A stretch of DNA of 64,000 nucleotides from positions 124,001 to 188,000 of the forward strand of contig NZ_JACOFV010000003.1 of the NCBI RefSeq assembly GCF_014284255.1. The letters run 5' to 3'. The position numbers and the translations under genes are program-made. The DNA is from Cognatundibacterium jejuense (GTDB lineage: Bacteria; Pseudomonadota; Gammaproteobacteria; Burkholderiales; Burkholderiaceae_D). How positions within the stretch are numbered: position 1 is the stretch's first letter; each line of letters opens with the position of its first letter. Under the pieces are notes generated by a model, which was given only the letters and a program-made list of their open reading frames with translations, did no database searches and was not told the origin of the DNA. Of the stretch, positions 18,675-29,361 are shown in pieces.

Positions 18675-19568
18675 TTAATTGAGTGCACCTTCTACTGAAG
18701 GATATTCATTCCAATGTAACTTCTCACGCAAGGTATTGTAGTAATTCCAGTCCTGCGGATGTAAAAAGGTCACTGTATGGGTAGAGCGTTTGACGATAAT
18801 TCTGTCCTGATGCATCAGACTGGCAAAAGTTTGCATATCGAAATTAACACTGATGTCTCTCCCGGCGGCGATTTCAATCACAATTTCACTGCTATCGGGC
18901 AGCACGATAGGGCGGTTGGACAGCGCATGCGGTGCAATCGGAACCATGACGATGCCACTCAGACTAGGGTGTAAAAGTGGCCCACCTGCCGACAATGCGT
19001 AAGCAGTAGAACCTGTCGGTGTAGATACGATCAAACCATCCGAACGTTGGTTGTACATAAACAAGCCATCCACTTCCACCCTCAGCTCTACCATGCCTGA
19101 GCCTGCACCTCGCGCCACTACGATGTCGTTAAAAGCGACCCCACTGAAAATCTGATTGCCATCGCGCACGACGATCGCTTGCAATAAACTGCGCCGCTCA
19201 GACACGTATTTGCCTTCCAGCATTTCGCTAATCACCGGGATCATCCTATCAAGAGGAATATCTGTGATAAATCCGAGTCGCCCCTGGTTGATTCCGATTA
19301 AAGGCACGTTGTACGGTGCGAGCTGGCGCGCAATGCCGAGCATAGTGCCATCGCCGCCGACCACAATCGCAGCATCAGCAGTTTTACCGATGTCAGCCAC
19401 CGACATTGCAGCCAGGTTATCGAGTTGAATATAGCGGGCGGTTTCTTCTTCCAGTACCACTCTGTGACCAGCCTGATCCAGAAAGCGCGCCAGATCGGTC
19501 ATAGAATCAGTAATGCCGGCAGCATTATATTTACCAACAAGTGCAATCGTTTTAGCCTGTACAGTCAT
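18675..19568 (-). CDS. nadK: NAD kinase
   Basis: Phosphorylates NAD to NADP. 297 residues. The NTP motif GGDGT is at residues 71-75, followed by [22 protein letters not shown] and [15 protein letters not shown], all hallmarks of the family. The gene heads a minus-strand group (nadK, recN, hemH, apaH) and is divergent from the HAD-hrcA group, a common betaproteobacterial arrangement. Confidence 0.95.
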   Translation of the reverse strand: MTVQAKTIALVGKYNAAGITDSMTDLARFLDQAGHRVVLEEETARYIQLDNLAAMSVADIGKTADAAIVVGGDGTMLGIARQLAPYNVPLIGINQGRLGFITDIPLDRMIPVISEMLEGKYVSERRSLLQAIVVRDGNQIFSGVAFNDIVVARGAGSGMVELRVEVDGLFMYNQRSDGLIVSTPTGSTAYALSAGGPLLHPSLSGIVMVPIAPHALSNRPIVLPDSSEIVIEIAAGRDISVNFDMQTFASLMHQDRIIVKRSTHTVTFLHPQDWNYYNTLREKLHWNEYPSVEGALN

Positions 19569-19642
19569 AGAAAATGAAGGGTGACGTGATTCGTCAGATT
19601 AGACCATAATTATGAAAAAAATGAACTAACAGAGTGCTCTAT

Positions 19643-20329
19643 ATGACAATTAAAGCCGTATTACTCGATTTAGACGACACCTTATGGCCGGTCGCACCCG
19701 TCATTCAGCATGCGGAAGCCACTTTATACACCTGGATGCAGCAACATGTTCCGAACGTCACTGCGCAGCATGACATCGTTTCTTTGCGATCGTTAAGGCA
19801 GGCGTTGGTGACAACTGATCCGCGTTTTTCTTATGACTTATGGGCCTTGCGTCATCAATTATTGCAAAACGTGTTCAGGCAATATGATGAAGATGTTGGC
19901 AAAGCGGATCAGGCGATGGCAGTTTTTGCTCACGCGCGCAATCAGGTCAGCCTGTACCCGGACGTGGCGCCGGCATTAGGTGTACTTGGGCAGCGTGTGA
20001 AATTGGGGACGATATCGAATGGTTTCGCTGATCTGCAAGCGATAGGATTGGCCGGGCATTTCCATGTATCGGTTGCTGCCCATCAATTTGGGTGCGCCAA
20101 ACCGGATGCTAGAATATTTCATGCTGCCTGCGATGGATTGGGTCTGGCTCCGTATGAAGTGTTGTATGTAGGCGATGATTTATTGCTTGATGTGCAAGGT
20201 GCTCAGCAAGCAGGCCTGAAGGCTGGGTGGATGAACCGACGCAGTCTGGTCAATGACGATCCACGCCATTCTCATGTCAAACCCGACGCAGAATTTAAAG
20301 ATTTACATGATTTGACACAATGGTTGTGA
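19643..20329 (+). CDS. HAD family hydrolase
   Basis: Haloacid dehalogenase-fold phosphatase, 228 residues from the ATG at 19643 (a GTG at 19634 in frame is less likely). Motif I is LLDLDDTLWP, motif II is TISNGFADL, and motifs III/IV are CAKPDARIF and YVGDDLLLDVQGAQQAG. The cap lies between motifs I and II. The overall pattern is like YjjG/GPH pyrimidine or phosphoglycolate phosphatases, but the substrate cannot be read off. It precedes hrcA by 44 nt and is divergent from nadK. Confidence 0.85.
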   Translation: MTIKAVLLDLDDTLWPVAPVIQHAEATLYTWMQQHVPNVTAQHDIVSLRSLRQALVTTDPRFSYDLWALRHQLLQNVFRQYDEDVGKADQAMAVFAHARNQVSLYPDVAPALGVLGQRVKLGTISNGFADLQAIGLAGHFHVSVAAHQFGCAKPDARIFHAACDGLGLAPYEVLYVGDDLLLDVQGAQQAGLKAGWMNRRSLVNDDPRHSHVKPDAEFKDLHDLTQWL

Positions 20330-20373
20330 ATTTCGTAGTGTTCAACTTGGCTTAGGTCGCATAAAATAAAAAT

Positions 20374-21393
20374 ATGCAACTTGATATCCGCGCCCAAACG
20401 TTATTAAAAGCTCTGGTAGAACGCTACATCGCTGACGGTCAGCCTGTAGGTTCCAGAGCATTGTCTAAAATTTCTGGTCTGGAACTGTCTCCAGCGACGA
20501 TACGCAACGTCATGGCTGATTTAGAGGAACTCGGCTTTGTCGCCAGTCCACATACTTCTGCCGGGCGTGTGCCAACCCCGCGGGGTTATCGCGTTTTTGT
20601 CGATGAATTGTTAACTGTGCAAGAAATTGATGAATCCGCATTAAGCTCTCGTCTCCAGCCGGGGTTTTTAACGCAGCCACCGCAAAGAATTATCGCGAAC
20701 GCGGCACAAATACTGTCTTCGCTGTCGCAATTTGCGGGGGTGGTCATGACGCCGCGTACGGAGTCGATATTTCAGCAGGTAGAATTCCTGCGTTTGTCTG
20801 AAAAACGCATTTTGCTGGTCGTCGTTGCTCCTTCGGGGGACGTGCATAACCGACTGTTGTTGACCGATGTGGATTACACGCCAGCACAATTGGTGCAGGC
20901 AGCTAATTATCTGAACCAGAATTTTGGCGGCTTAAGTTTTGATGAGGCACGCTTGCGTATCAATAGTGAATTGCGGCAGTTGCAGAGTGACATGACCAGT
21001 CTCATGCAGGCGGCAGTGGAAGCGGGTAGTGATGCTTTGGCGGAGCAAAACGAAGAAGTTGTTATCTCCGGCGAGCGTAATTTACTCAATGTGCAGGATT
21101 TGTCTTCTAATATGAATTCACTGCGCAAATTATTTGACATGTTTGAGCAAAAAAGTGGCTTAATGCAGTTGTTGGATGTATCTAGCAAGGCGACAGGTGT
21201 GCAAATTTTCATTGGCGGCGAATCGCAATTGGTGCCTATGGACGAAATGAGTATAGTCACAGCACCGTACGGTGTGAACGGTAAAATTGTCGGCACCCTG
21301 GGAGTCATTGGTCCGACTCGTATGGCGTATGAAAGGGTGATCCCTATCGTCGACATTACTGCCAAATTGCTTTCAAATGCGTTGAGTCAGTAG
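20374..21393 (+). CDS. hrcA: Heat-inducible transcription repressor HrcA
   Basis: Represses groE/dnaK-type operons by binding CIRCE; its folding depends on GroEL. 339 residues, with an N-terminal winged helix ([52 protein letters not shown]), then the GAF-like dimerisation domain and the closing [21 protein letters not shown]. No complete CIRCE element exists in this window, so targets lie elsewhere and I see no autoregulatory site. Confidence 0.95.
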   Translation: MQLDIRAQTLLKALVERYIADGQPVGSRALSKISGLELSPATIRNVMADLEELGFVASPHTSAGRVPTPRGYRVFVDELLTVQEIDESALSSRLQPGFLTQPPQRIIANAAQILSSLSQFAGVVMTPRTESIFQQVEFLRLSEKRILLVVVAPSGDVHNRLLLTDVDYTPAQLVQAANYLNQNFGGLSFDEARLRINSELRQLQSDMTSLMQAAVEAGSDALAEQNEEVVISGERNLLNVQDLSSNMNSLRKLFDMFEQKSGLMQLLDVSSKATGVQIFIGGESQLVPMDEMSIVTAPYGVNGKIVGTLGVIGPTRMAYERVIPIVDITAKLLSNALSQ

Positions 21394-21405
21394 AAAGGTC
21401 ATATT

Positions 21406-21786
21406 ATGTTGAACAAAAATGTCTCTATTTTGTTGATTGACGATAACGATATTACGCGCGAAGTGCTACGGGTTGTATTGCGGAGCGAGGGGTATAACGT
21501 TGTTGGGGAGGCAACGGATGGTGGCACGGGTCTGGATATGGCGTTAAAACTGAGGCCTCACATCATTCTGTTGGACGTGGTCATGCCTAAGATTAGTGGT
21601 CTGGAAATTTTGCCAAAAATCAAAGAGATGCTGCCAGAAGCGATGGTATTAATGGTGACTGCAAGCAAAGACTCCGAAACTGTTTCGGAGGCCGTGAAAG
21701 CGGGAATACATGGCTTTATTCTGAAGCCATTTAATGCGCAAAAAATTCTGGATACGGTCGAAGGCGTTGTGGCAAAAATTAAGTAA
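21406..21786 (+). CDS. Single-domain response regulator (CheY-like)
   Basis: 126 residues consisting only of a receiver domain. Acidic pocket D12/D13, phosphoacceptor D57 in ILLDVVMPKISG, Thr in MVTASKD and Lys in GFILKPF, so it should be phosphorylatable. There is no output domain and no adjacent kinase. It follows hrcA by 12 nt and ends at a terminator facing fur. The partner kinase is unknown; the PilL hybrid kinase in this window is one candidate only by pathway type. Confidence 0.88.
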   Translation: MLNKNVSILLIDDNDITREVLRVVLRSEGYNVVGEATDGGTGLDMALKLRPHIILLDVVMPKISGLEILPKIKEMLPEAMVLMVTASKDSETVSEAVKAGIHGFILKPFNAQKILDTVEGVVAKIK

Positions 21787-21802
21787 AAAACTCATTTTTG
21801 AT

Positions 21803-21828
21803 TTAAGGGCAGGTGCACCCGCCCTTTT
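21803..21828. terminator. Terminator between the receiver gene and fur
   Basis: Stem AAGGGC (21805-21810) / GCCCTT (21821-21826) with a loop containing GGTGCACC, followed by TTT. It serves two convergent genes. Confidence 0.7.
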
Positions 21829-21845
21829 AATACAGGTAGTTCGTC

Positions 21846-22277
21846 TTAATTGTCTTTGTGCGCACAATTTTCTTTTGTGCAACTACCGTAAATTGCCAGC
21901 GAGTGATCGGCAATTTTGAATCCACGTTCTAAAGCGATGGTGTGTTGTCTTTTTTCTATTTCAGCATCAAAAAATTCTTCGACGCGTCCGCAATCAAGGC
22001 ATACCAGATGATCGTGGTGAGAGCCTTCATTTAATTCAAAAATAGCTTTGCCAGTTTCAAAATGATTGCGGTGAAGTAATCCGGCCTGTTCAAATTGCGT
22101 CAACACGCGGTAGACCGTCGCCAGACCTACGTCCATGTTTTCATTCAGTAATATCTTATAGACATCTTCTGCGGTCAAATGCCTTACTTTGCTATTTTGA
22201 AAGATTTCGAGGATTTTCAGTCGTGGCAAAGTCGCTTTTAGCCCGCTTGCTTTGAGATTTGAAGTGCTGTTTGTCAT
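21846..22277 (-). CDS. fur: Ferric uptake regulator Fur
   Basis: Fe2+-responsive repressor. 143 residues from the ATG at 22277 (a TTG at 22289 would add four). Winged helix ([40 protein letters not shown]) followed by the metal-binding [11 protein letters not shown] and a second Cys pair CTKENC, the structural zinc pattern of proteobacterial Fur. Divergent from bamE, the standard arrangement in betaproteobacteria. No convincing Fur box was found in the 76-bp gap, so autoregulation is not supported here. Confidence 0.96.
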   Translation of the reverse strand: MTNSTSNLKASGLKATLPRLKILEIFQNSKVRHLTAEDVYKILLNENMDVGLATVYRVLTQFEQAGLLHRNHFETGKAIFELNEGSHHDHLVCLDCGRVEEFFDAEIEKRQHTIALERGFKIADHSLAIYGSCTKENCAHKDN

Positions 22278-22353
22278 GTTTTCGGTCAAAAGAATGCTAT
22301 CTGCTTTATGATATAGGTTTTTAGGGCATATTGCTCAATTACTGAGGGTACCT

Positions 22354-22920
22354 ATGCGATTGTTGTTTTCGAAATTGATTCAAGCACCAGCTTTGCGTTT
22401 AACAAGTCTGGCGCTCATGTTAAGTCTGACTGCCTGTGCCTCAAAATCGCCGCTAATGGCTGATCAGGGGGCAACTGCTAATTCTGGCGTGGTGGCAAAT
22501 ACAGCCATTGGCACCCAAGTGTATACCCCGACAGGCGTCAAAAAGTTTTTGGGCTATATTTCCCCATATCGCATCAGCGTTCAGCAAGGCAACTTTGTCT
22601 CTGAAGAAATGATGGCGCAGATTAAAGAAGGCATGACGCGCGAACAAGTACGCTTTGTATTGGGTACAGCATTGTTGACCGATATGTTTCACGAAGATCG
22701 CTGGGATTATCCATTCCGCCTGACCAAACCTAAGGGTGAACAGGTCACGAGTCTGGTCACGATTTATTTTAAAAATAATACCGTATCCAAATTTGAAGGC
22801 GGCAATTTGCCTACTGAAAAAGAATATCTGGCGCGTATTACCGAATCAGCATTAGGGCTGGACAAGGTTGAATCGTTGAACGATCTTGATGGTACACCTA
22901 AGAAAAAAGATAAAAAATAA
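22354..22920 (+). CDS. bamE: Outer membrane assembly lipoprotein BamE
   Basis: Component of the BAM complex that folds outer-membrane beta-barrels. Signal peptide with lipobox LTAC, lipidated Cys at residue 28. BamE domain at about 60-150: YRISVQQGNFVSEEMMAQ, IKEGMTREQVRFVLGTAL, DRWDYPFRL. 188 residues, longer than the E. coli protein (113) because of a linker after the Cys and a charged Lys-rich tail, as is usual in Burkholderiales. dapB follows after 12 nt. Confidence 0.94.
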   Translation: MRLLFSKLIQAPALRLTSLALMLSLTACASKSPLMADQGATANSGVVANTAIGTQVYTPTGVKKFLGYISPYRISVQQGNFVSEEMMAQIKEGMTREQVRFVLGTALLTDMFHEDRWDYPFRLTKPKGEQVTSLVTIYFKNNTVSKFEGGNLPTEKEYLARITESALGLDKVESLNDLDGTPKKKDKK

Positions 22921-22932
22921 AGAGAACTCGGT

Positions 22933-23739
22933 ATGACAGTATTAAAAGTTGCGGTAGCAGGTGCGTCTGGGCGCATGGGGCAAATGTTGGTTGAGGCGAT
23001 CAGCGCAGATGATGATTTGCAACTGACTGGTGCCCTCGATGTGGCGGGTTCACCTGCCTTAGGTGTTGATGCAGGTGCTTTTCTGGGTAAACCTGCGGGT
23101 GTCAAGATCGAAGCTGATTTGTCGACAGCACTGGCAAACGCTGATTTTTTGATCGATTTCACGCGACCTGAAGGAACGCTGAAGCATCTTGCTTACTGTG
23201 CTGAGCACGGTATCAAGATGATCATCGGTACGACTGGCTTTGATGATGCAGGTAAAGCTGCTATTGCCGCCGCTGCAGAAAAAACCGCGATCGTCTTTGC
23301 GCCTAACATGAGCGTCGGTGTGAATGTCACCCTCAAACTTCTGGAAATGGCAGCGAAAAGTTTTGCGACTGGCTACGACATTGAAATCATTGAAGCCCAT
23401 CATCGACATAAAGTGGATGCGCCTTCTGGTACTGCTCTGAAAATGGGTGAAGTCGTTGCTGATGCACTCGGACGTGACCTCAACGAAGTCGGTGTATTTG
23501 CACGTGAAGGTGTGACGGGTGAACGCGACCCATCTTCCATTGGTTTTGCCACGATTCGCGGTGGCGACATCGTCGGTGACCATACGGTCTTATTTGCAGG
23601 TATCGGTGAGCGTGTAGAAATTTCACATAAATCCTCAAGTCGCGTCACGTATGCGCATGGCAGTTTGCGTGCAGCACGTTTCCTCGCTGACAAATCCACT
23701 GGCTTGTTTGACATGTTCGATGTGCTGAACTTGCGTTGA
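22933..23739 (+). CDS. dapB: 4-hydroxy-tetrahydrodipicolinate reductase
   Basis: NAD(P)H-dependent step of lysine and diaminopimelate synthesis. 268 residues. Dinucleotide motif GASGRMGQ near the N-terminus, the substrate motif [20 protein letters not shown], and a C-terminal [13 protein letters not shown]. Placed between bamE and exbB with short gaps (12 and 9 nt), so probably one transcript. Confidence 0.96.
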   Translation: MTVLKVAVAGASGRMGQMLVEAISADDDLQLTGALDVAGSPALGVDAGAFLGKPAGVKIEADLSTALANADFLIDFTRPEGTLKHLAYCAEHGIKMIIGTTGFDDAGKAAIAAAAEKTAIVFAPNMSVGVNVTLKLLEMAAKSFATGYDIEIIEAHHRHKVDAPSGTALKMGEVVADALGRDLNEVGVFAREGVTGERDPSSIGFATIRGGDIVGDHTVLFAGIGERVEISHKSSSRVTYAHGSLRAARFLADKSTGLFDMFDVLNLR

Positions 23740-23748
23740 TTCGCCTCT

Positions 23749-24423
23749 ATGGACGCAGCGATCAGTCATTATTGGGAACAGTCAGATCAGTTTGGTCATG
23801 CCATTGCGTATTTGCTGTTATTGATGTCCCTGTTGAGTTGGACTTTGATGCTGTCCAAGGCTTGGTCATTCTGGTGGGTACGTAAGGCCGCTCCCTCGAT
23901 TAAATCATTTTGGCTAGCACCAACAATGACCGACGCGCTGACTTTATTGCGGTTACGGGATAAAGAAAAAATCTTTCTGACGCTGGCAGAAACTGCCGTC
24001 AGTGCCGCTGATCGTCAGCAGCTCGCCTCTACCTTGAGCGTTGATAGTGGCATAAGTGAAGTGCTGATGCGGGCTTTACGTCAGGAACTGCAAAGCGCAA
24101 CGACACGATTAGAAAATGGCTTAACCATCCTGGCATCCATTGGTGCGACGGCGCCCTTTGTTGGTTTACTAGGAACTGTTTGGGGCATTTATCATGCCTT
24201 AACCAGCATCTCTATGGCTGGCATGGTACAAATTGATCAATTGGCGGGGCCAGTGGGCGAAGCCTTGATCATGACGGCATTTGGGCTGATCGTCGCCATT
24301 CCGGCAGTGCTGGCTTTTAATGCATTTAACCGGATTAACCGCATTACCCTTGCCGAGCTTGATGGTTTTGCTCACGACTTACATGCGCATCTGAGTCGTC
24401 AACAAGAGAATAATGCATGTTGA
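23749..24423 (+). CDS. exbB: MotA/TolQ/ExbB proton channel family protein
   Basis: Inner-membrane channel subunit that converts proton flow into work for TonB- or TolA-type transport. 224 residues with three membrane segments (about 17-38, 122-147 and 160-185) and the family core ATAPFVGLLGTVWGIYHAL. Followed by its partner exbD after 29 nt. No tonB or tolA is in the window, so ExbB versus TolQ is decided by the partner's short form and by common Burkholderiales annotation. Confidence 0.87.
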   Translation: MDAAISHYWEQSDQFGHAIAYLLLLMSLLSWTLMLSKAWSFWWVRKAAPSIKSFWLAPTMTDALTLLRLRDKEKIFLTLAETAVSAADRQQLASTLSVDSGISEVLMRALRQELQSATTRLENGLTILASIGATAPFVGLLGTVWGIYHALTSISMAGMVQIDQLAGPVGEALIMTAFGLIVAIPAVLAFNAFNRINRITLAELDGFAHDLHAHLSRQQENNAC

Positions 24424-24452
24424 AATAATGTGCTTTTCTTATTAATGCGAAC

Positions 24453-24887
24453 ATGAACATGGCTTTTGGTCAATTCAACGAACGCTCCTCATCTTCCAAG
24501 CCTATGCATAGCATGGCTGACATCAACGTTACACCTATGGTAGATGTAATGTTGGTACTGCTGGTGATCTTTATCATTGCAGCCCCTTTGATGACCCCAG
24601 TCATTAAATTGGATTTGCCTAAGGCAGCCGCCAAAGCCGCGCCGCAGCCCACCGATGTTTTGCACATTGCCATCGATAGTGCAGGTTTATTGTACTGGAA
24701 TGACCAGCAGATTGACTTTCCAGCGCTAGAATTGAAGCTGGAGTCCGCTGGTCGGCAAGCGGTTCCACCTGATTTGCAATTACGCGCCGATAAGTCCACA
24801 CGCTATGAAATGATCGCCAAACTGATGTCGGCAGCTCAGTCAAAAGGCGTCAATAAAATCTCATTTGTTACCGATACACCCAAGTGA
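24453..24887 (+). CDS. exbD: ExbD/TolR family biopolymer transport protein
   Basis: Partner of the upstream proton channel. 144 residues: short cytoplasmic N-terminus, one membrane helix (about 30-48) starting with the essential Asp in ADINVTPMVDVMLVLLVIF (D31), then a periplasmic domain ending DKSTRYEMIAKLMSAAQSKGV. ATGs at 24453 and 24459 are both possible and neither has a strong ribosome site, so translation is probably coupled to exbB. Confidence 0.87.
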   Translation: MNMAFGQFNERSSSSKPMHSMADINVTPMVDVMLVLLVIFIIAAPLMTPVIKLDLPKAAAKAAPQPTDVLHIAIDSAGLLYWNDQQIDFPALELKLESAGRQAVPPDLQLRADKSTRYEMIAKLMSAAQSKGVNKISFVTDTPK

Positions 24888-24923
24888 AGTCTCGGCTTTG
24901 CTCATAAATGACACGTAAGCAGT

Positions 24924-24929
24924 TATAAT
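24924..24929 (+). promoter_or_regulatory. Candidate -10 box for leuS
   Basis: Exact TATAAT 43 nt before the leuS ATG. No good -35 lies at the usual distance (CTCATA at 17 nt). Confidence 0.4.
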
Positions 24930-24971
24930 CTAAGGCTCTGAGTCATTTTCGCACCTATCTCCGGTCACGCC

Positions 24972-27608
24972 ATGCAAGAAAAATATACTCCCTCCGACGT
25001 CGAACAAGCGGCGCAATCCCATTGGAAAAAAATTGATGCCTATACGGCAACGGAAAACGACCCTCGTTTCCCGAAAGGCAAGTATTATGCTTGCTCCATG
25101 CTGCCTTACCCTTCCGGTAAGTTGCATATGGGGCATGTCCGTAACTATACGATCAATGACATGCTGGCGCGCCAGTTACGCATGAAGGGATATAACGTCC
25201 TGATGCCTATGGGTTGGGATGCGTTTGGTTTGCCTGCAGAAAATGCAGCGATCGCTTACAAAAAATCGCCTGCAGAATGGACTTACGCCAACATCGAAGA
25301 CATGAAATCGCAGATGCAACCGCTCGGTCTTGCATTTGACTGGTCGCGCGAAGTGGCGACTTGTGATCCAGATTATTACCGTTGGAATCAATGGTTGTTT
25401 TTGAAGATGCTCGAAAAAGGTATCGCTTACAAAAAAACCCAGGTCGTCAATTGGGATCCGATTGATCAAACTGTGCTCGCTAACGAACAAGTCATCGATG
25501 GTCGCGGCTGGCGTTCAGGTGCTTTAGTTGAAAAGCGCGAAATTCCAGGTTACTACTTCGGTATTACCCAATACGCTGATGAGTTGTTGAACAGTATAGA
25601 AACACTCGACGGCTGGCCAGAGCAAGTGCGTACTATGCAGCGCAACTGGATCGGTAAGAGCGAAGGCGTACGCTTTGCGTTCACGCATCAGATCACTGAC
25701 GAATCTGGCGTATTGGTGCAAGACGGTAAAATGTTTGTCTTCACTACCCGTCCAGATACGATTATGGGCGTGACATTCTGCGCGGTGGCGGCAGAGCATC
25801 CGTTGGCGACTTTGGCTGCAAAAAACAATCCGCAACTCGCCGCTTTCATTGAAGAATGTAAGGCAGGCGGCACCACGGAAGCCGAAATGGCAACCAAAGA
25901 AAAAGAAGGTTTGCCTACCGGTTTGTTTGTGACGCATCCTTTGACTGGCGAACAAGTTGAAGTCTGGGTTGGTAACTATGTGCTGATGACCTACGGCGAT
26001 GGCGCAGTCATGGGCGTACCAGCGCATGATGAGCGTGATTTTGCGTTTGCGAAAAAATATCATATCGCGATTAAACAAGTTGTCGCAGTTGAAGGTGAGG
26101 TCTTTACGACAGATGCCTGGGCCGATTCTTATGGCGATAAACAACGCGGTGTAACGGTGAATTCGGGCAAATACGATGGCCTGACTTACAAAGAAGCCGT
26201 TGATGCTGTTGCAGCGGATCTTGCTGCAAAAGAATTGGGCGAAAAGAAAACCACATGGCGTTTGCGCGACTGGGGTATCTCACGTCAACGTTACTGGGGC
26301 ACGCCAATTCCTATCATTCATTGCGAATGCTGCGGTGATGTGCCGGTTCCTTACGAAGATTTGCCAGTGGTCTTGCCAACCGAATGTATTCCTGACGGTT
26401 CCGGCAATCCATTGAAAACCCACGCCGAATTTTTGAATGTGCCTTGTCCGAAATGTGGTAAGCCAGCACAGCGCGAAACTGACACGATGGATACCTTCGT
26501 GGATTCGAGCTGGTACTTCATGCGTTATACCTGCCCGGATGCCAAGACAATGGTCGATGAGCGCAATGATTACTGGATGGCGATGGATCAGTATATCGGT
26601 GGTGTAGAGCATGCCGTTCTGCATTTGCTGTATGCCCGTTTCTGGACCAAAGCGATGCGCGATCTGGGTCTGGTAAAGATCGACGAGCCATTCAAAAACT
26701 TGTTTACACAAGGGATGCTGCTCAATGAATCGTACTTCCGTGAAGAAGACAATGGAAAAAAAACCTGGTTCTATCCTAATGAGATCGAAGTTCAACACGA
26801 TGACAAAGGTCGCCCGATTTCAGCGATGTTGAAAAGCGACGGTCAGCTAGTACAAATGGGCGGCATCGAAAAAATGTCGAAATCCAAAAACAACGTGGTT
26901 GAACCAAAAGATATCATCACCCAGTTTGGTGCTGATACAGCGCGTTTGTTCACCATGTTTGCAGGTCCACCGGATCAAAGCGCGGCGTGGAGCAATAGTG
27001 GTGTTGAAGGTGCTTCGCGCTATTTGCGTCGTTTGTGGGCAAATGCTTTGCGCTTGTCCGGCACGATTGCCGCCGGTGCTACCACTACCGTTGCACCAGC
27101 GGACTATGCGGCAGATGTCAAAGCTTTGCGTCGTGAAGTGCATTTGACTTTGAAGCAAATTGATGGCGACTACGACCGCTTGCAATACAACACGGTCGTT
27201 TCTGGTGCGATGAAATTACTCAATACTATTGAGTCGTTTAAGTCGGAAGCTGAAGGTCATGCGGCAGCGATACGTGAAGCGTTCAGCGTCTTGTTGCGTG
27301 GTTTGTATCCAGTTTGCCCGCATATCACGCACGCCTTATGGCAAGAGTTGGGCTTTGCGTCTGAACTTGGCGAATTGATTGATGCACCATGGCCTGTGGT
27401 TGACGAAGCTGCGTTGGTGCAAGACGAAATCGAATTGATGATACAGGTCAACGGCAAATTGCGTGGCAGTATCAAAGTTGCCAAGGATGCGGATAAAGCG
27501 ACGATAGAAGCGATTGCGCTGGCAAGTGAGAGCGTCCAACGTTTCATCGAAGGCACACCGAAGAAAATCATCGTTGTACCAGGAAAATTAGTCAACATCG
27601 TTGCTTAA
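24972..27608 (+). CDS. leuS: Leucyl-tRNA synthetase
   Basis: Charges tRNA-Leu. 878 residues (E. coli 860). The HIGH motif is HMGH at 52-55 and KMSKS is at 634-638. The editing CP1 domain includes [17 protein letters not shown] and the GTG-like hydrolytic region [11 protein letters not shown] Cys4 zinc-type insert is visible ([15 protein letters not shown]). First gene of leuS-lptE-holA; its stop is 22 nt before the lptE start. Confidence 0.97.
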   Translation: MQEKYTPSDVEQAAQSHWKKIDAYTATENDPRFPKGKYYACSMLPYPSGKLHMGHVRNYTINDMLARQLRMKGYNVLMPMGWDAFGLPAENAAIAYKKSPAEWTYANIEDMKSQMQPLGLAFDWSREVATCDPDYYRWNQWLFLKMLEKGIAYKKTQVVNWDPIDQTVLANEQVIDGRGWRSGALVEKREIPGYYFGITQYADELLNSIETLDGWPEQVRTMQRNWIGKSEGVRFAFTHQITDESGVLVQDGKMFVFTTRPDTIMGVTFCAVAAEHPLATLAAKNNPQLAAFIEECKAGGTTEAEMATKEKEGLPTGLFVTHPLTGEQVEVWVGNYVLMTYGDGAVMGVPAHDERDFAFAKKYHIAIKQVVAVEGEVFTTDAWADSYGDKQRGVTVNSGKYDGLTYKEAVDAVAADLAAKELGEKKTTWRLRDWGISRQRYWGTPIPIIHCECCGDVPVPYEDLPVVLPTECIPDGSGNPLKTHAEFLNVPCPKCGKPAQRETDTMDTFVDSSWYFMRYTCPDAKTMVDERNDYWMAMDQYIGGVEHAVLHLLYARFWTKAMRDLGLVKIDEPFKNLFTQGMLLNESYFREEDNGKKTWFYPNEIEVQHDDKGRPISAMLKSDGQLVQMGGIEKMSKSKNNVVEPKDIITQFGADTARLFTMFAGPPDQSAAWSNSGVEGASRYLRRLWANALRLSGTIAAGATTTVAPADYAADVKALRREVHLTLKQIDGDYDRLQYNTVVSGAMKLLNTIESFKSEAEGHAAAIREAFSVLLRGLYPVCPHITHALWQELGFASELGELIDAPWPVVDEAALVQDEIELMIQVNGKLRGSIKVAKDADKATIEAIALASESVQRFIEGTPKKIIVVPGKLVNIVA

Positions 27609-27630
27609 CAATACTTCAGGAGAGTACCGC

Positions 27631-28140
27631 ATGCGTCATTTTTTTTCACGTCGTCTGACATGGTTACTGATGATCGCCGTGTTGATGAGTTTGTCAGCGT
27701 GCGGTTTTAAGTTGCGTGGACCGGTAAGTTTTCCGTTTCATTCCATTTATGTCGGTGTTCCTGAAACGTCTGAATTTGGCGCGCTGTTGCGGCGCCAGAT
27801 TCGAGCCAACGGTCAGACGCAAGTCACGACCAAGTCCGAAGATGCTGAAGTCATTATGGAGGTCCTACTTGATTCCAGAGAGAAGCAAGTCTTATCCCTG
27901 AATAGTCAAGGTCGTGTGCGTGAATATAACTTGTTGTACAACTTCAGTTTCCGTTTACGTAATGCTTCGGGAAAAGAATATCTGGAACCTGTAAAAATAC
28001 AATTAAAACGGACGATTACGTTTAACGAATCGGTGGTGTTGGCGAAAGAATCTGAAGAGGCAGCTTTGTACCGTGATATGCAAAATGATCTGGTGCAACA
28101 AGTTATGCGACGCCTCTCGGTTGTGAAAATGGACGATTGA
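27631..28140 (+). CDS. lptE: LPS-assembly lipoprotein LptE
   Basis: Outer-membrane lipoprotein plugging LptD for lipopolysaccharide insertion. 169 residues from ATG 27631, which has AGGAGAG upstream; an in-frame TTG inside the leuS end is not the start. Signal peptide with lipobox LSAC, Cys24, followed by the typical GFKLRGP. It lies between leuS and holA, the conserved proteobacterial order. Confidence 0.93.
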   Translation: MRHFFSRRLTWLLMIAVLMSLSACGFKLRGPVSFPFHSIYVGVPETSEFGALLRRQIRANGQTQVTTKSEDAEVIMEVLLDSREKQVLSLNSQGRVREYNLLYNFSFRLRNASGKEYLEPVKIQLKRTITFNESVVLAKESEEAALYRDMQNDLVQQVMRRLSVVKMDD

Positions 28141-28141
28141 T

Positions 28142-29161
28142 ATGCAATTACGCTTCGATGCCATCGATGGCCATCTGGCGAAAACACTGGCACCGCTGTA
28201 TGTGATTACCAGTGATGAGCATTTGCTGGCGCTGGAAGCGGCGGATAAAATTCGTCGCGTTGCAAAGGCGCAAGGTTTTTTTGAACGTGAAATTTTAAGC
28301 GTAGAGCGCAGTTTTAAATGGGGTGCTTTGTTAGCGGCCAATCAGTCACAGTCTTTGTTTGGTGATAAAAAGCTCATTGATTTACGTATCCCTACCGGTA
28401 AGCCGGGAAAAGATGGCGGTCAGGCTCTGCAGGATTATGTTGGCAACTTATCGCCAGATAATCTGACCTTGATTACGCTGCCTAAATTAGACTGGGCAAC
28501 GCAAAAAGCTGCCTGGGTCACCAGCCTGCAACAAGCTGCAGTGTATATTGATATCCCATTGGTCGAGCGTCCTCAGTTACCGAATTGGATTAATCAGCGT
28601 TTGGGTTTGCAGCAACAAAGCGCGGATCGCCAAAGTCTGGATTTTATTGCTGACCGGGTTGAAGGCAATCTGCTGGCAGCGCATCAGGAAATCCAAAAAC
28701 TCGCCTTATTGCATCCAGCCGGTAAATTGAGTTTTGAGCAAATTCATGATGCGGTGTTAAATGTCGCCCGTTACGATGTCTTTAAACTTAATGAAGCCAT
28801 GCTGAGTGGTGATGTAGCGCGTTTATCACGCATGTTGAATGGCTTAAAAGGTGAGGGCGAAGCCTTACCCTTGGTATTATGGGCAATGGCTGAAGAAATT
28901 CGCACCTTGCTTAAATTGAAGTCTGGTATGGCGCAAGGGCGTCCTTTGTCTGCTTTGCTGAAAGAATACCGCATCTGGGGCCCACGTGAAAAACTTATGG
29001 ATCCTGCTCTCCGAAGAGTAAGTTTGCAGACCTTGCAAACTGCGCTGCAAGAAGCATCGCAAGTCGATAAAATGGTCAAAGGTTTACGCGCCAAAGCATT
29101 TGCAGGTGATGCCTGGGATGCATTATTACAATTGGGACTCAGGGTGGCACGCGCCTCTTAG
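28142..29161 (+). CDS. holA: DNA polymerase III delta subunit
   Basis: Opens the sliding clamp as part of the clamp loader. 339 residues. Recognised from PLYVITSDEHLLALEAADKIRR near the N-terminus, the SLFGDKKLIDLRIP segment, and the C-terminal helical collar (LPLVLWAMAEEIRTLL, MVKGLRAKAFAGDAWDALLQL). The start is one base after the lptE stop, so the two are translationally linked. Confidence 0.93.
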   Translation: MQLRFDAIDGHLAKTLAPLYVITSDEHLLALEAADKIRRVAKAQGFFEREILSVERSFKWGALLAANQSQSLFGDKKLIDLRIPTGKPGKDGGQALQDYVGNLSPDNLTLITLPKLDWATQKAAWVTSLQQAAVYIDIPLVERPQLPNWINQRLGLQQQSADRQSLDFIADRVEGNLLAAHQEIQKLALLHPAGKLSFEQIHDAVLNVARYDVFKLNEAMLSGDVARLSRMLNGLKGEGEALPLVLWAMAEEIRTLLKLKSGMAQGRPLSALLKEYRIWGPREKLMDPALRRVSLQTLQTALQEASQVDKMVKGLRAKAFAGDAWDALLQLGLRVARAS

Positions 29162-29333
29162 TTGTAGTCGCAGGGTTTGTCCAAGTTCATAAGACACCGG
29201 CAAAACCGCATAATATTTGTCATGCTTTCATTAAAAATAGCAGAGCATTTTAAATAAATAGGTGAGCCGTCCTTGAGCCGGGATTGAGTCCTGTCTAAGT
29301 TAAGGATGCGTTAAGAGTAAACTCAAGAATATG

Positions 29334-29352
29334 CTGAGGAAAATCCTCAGGA
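29334..29352 (+). promoter_or_regulatory. Hairpin touching the proA Shine-Dalgarno site
   Basis: CTGAGGA (29334-29340) / TCCTCAG (29344-29350) with an AAA loop. The 3' arm overlaps the first bases of AGGA (29349-29352), which is the likely ribosome site 9 nt before the ATG. It could limit translation initiation. Confidence 0.45.
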
Positions 29353-29361
29353 AATGACATC

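Noticed and set aside
19631..19640. AGAGTGCTCT resembling half of a CIRCE element near hrcA
   Set aside because: The partner arm TTAGCACTC at 9 nt distance is absent, so this is not a CIRCE site.
22278..22353. Fur box in the fur-bamE gap
   Set aside because: No 19-bp match close to the GATAATGATAATCATTATC consensus; only scattered AT-rich bases.
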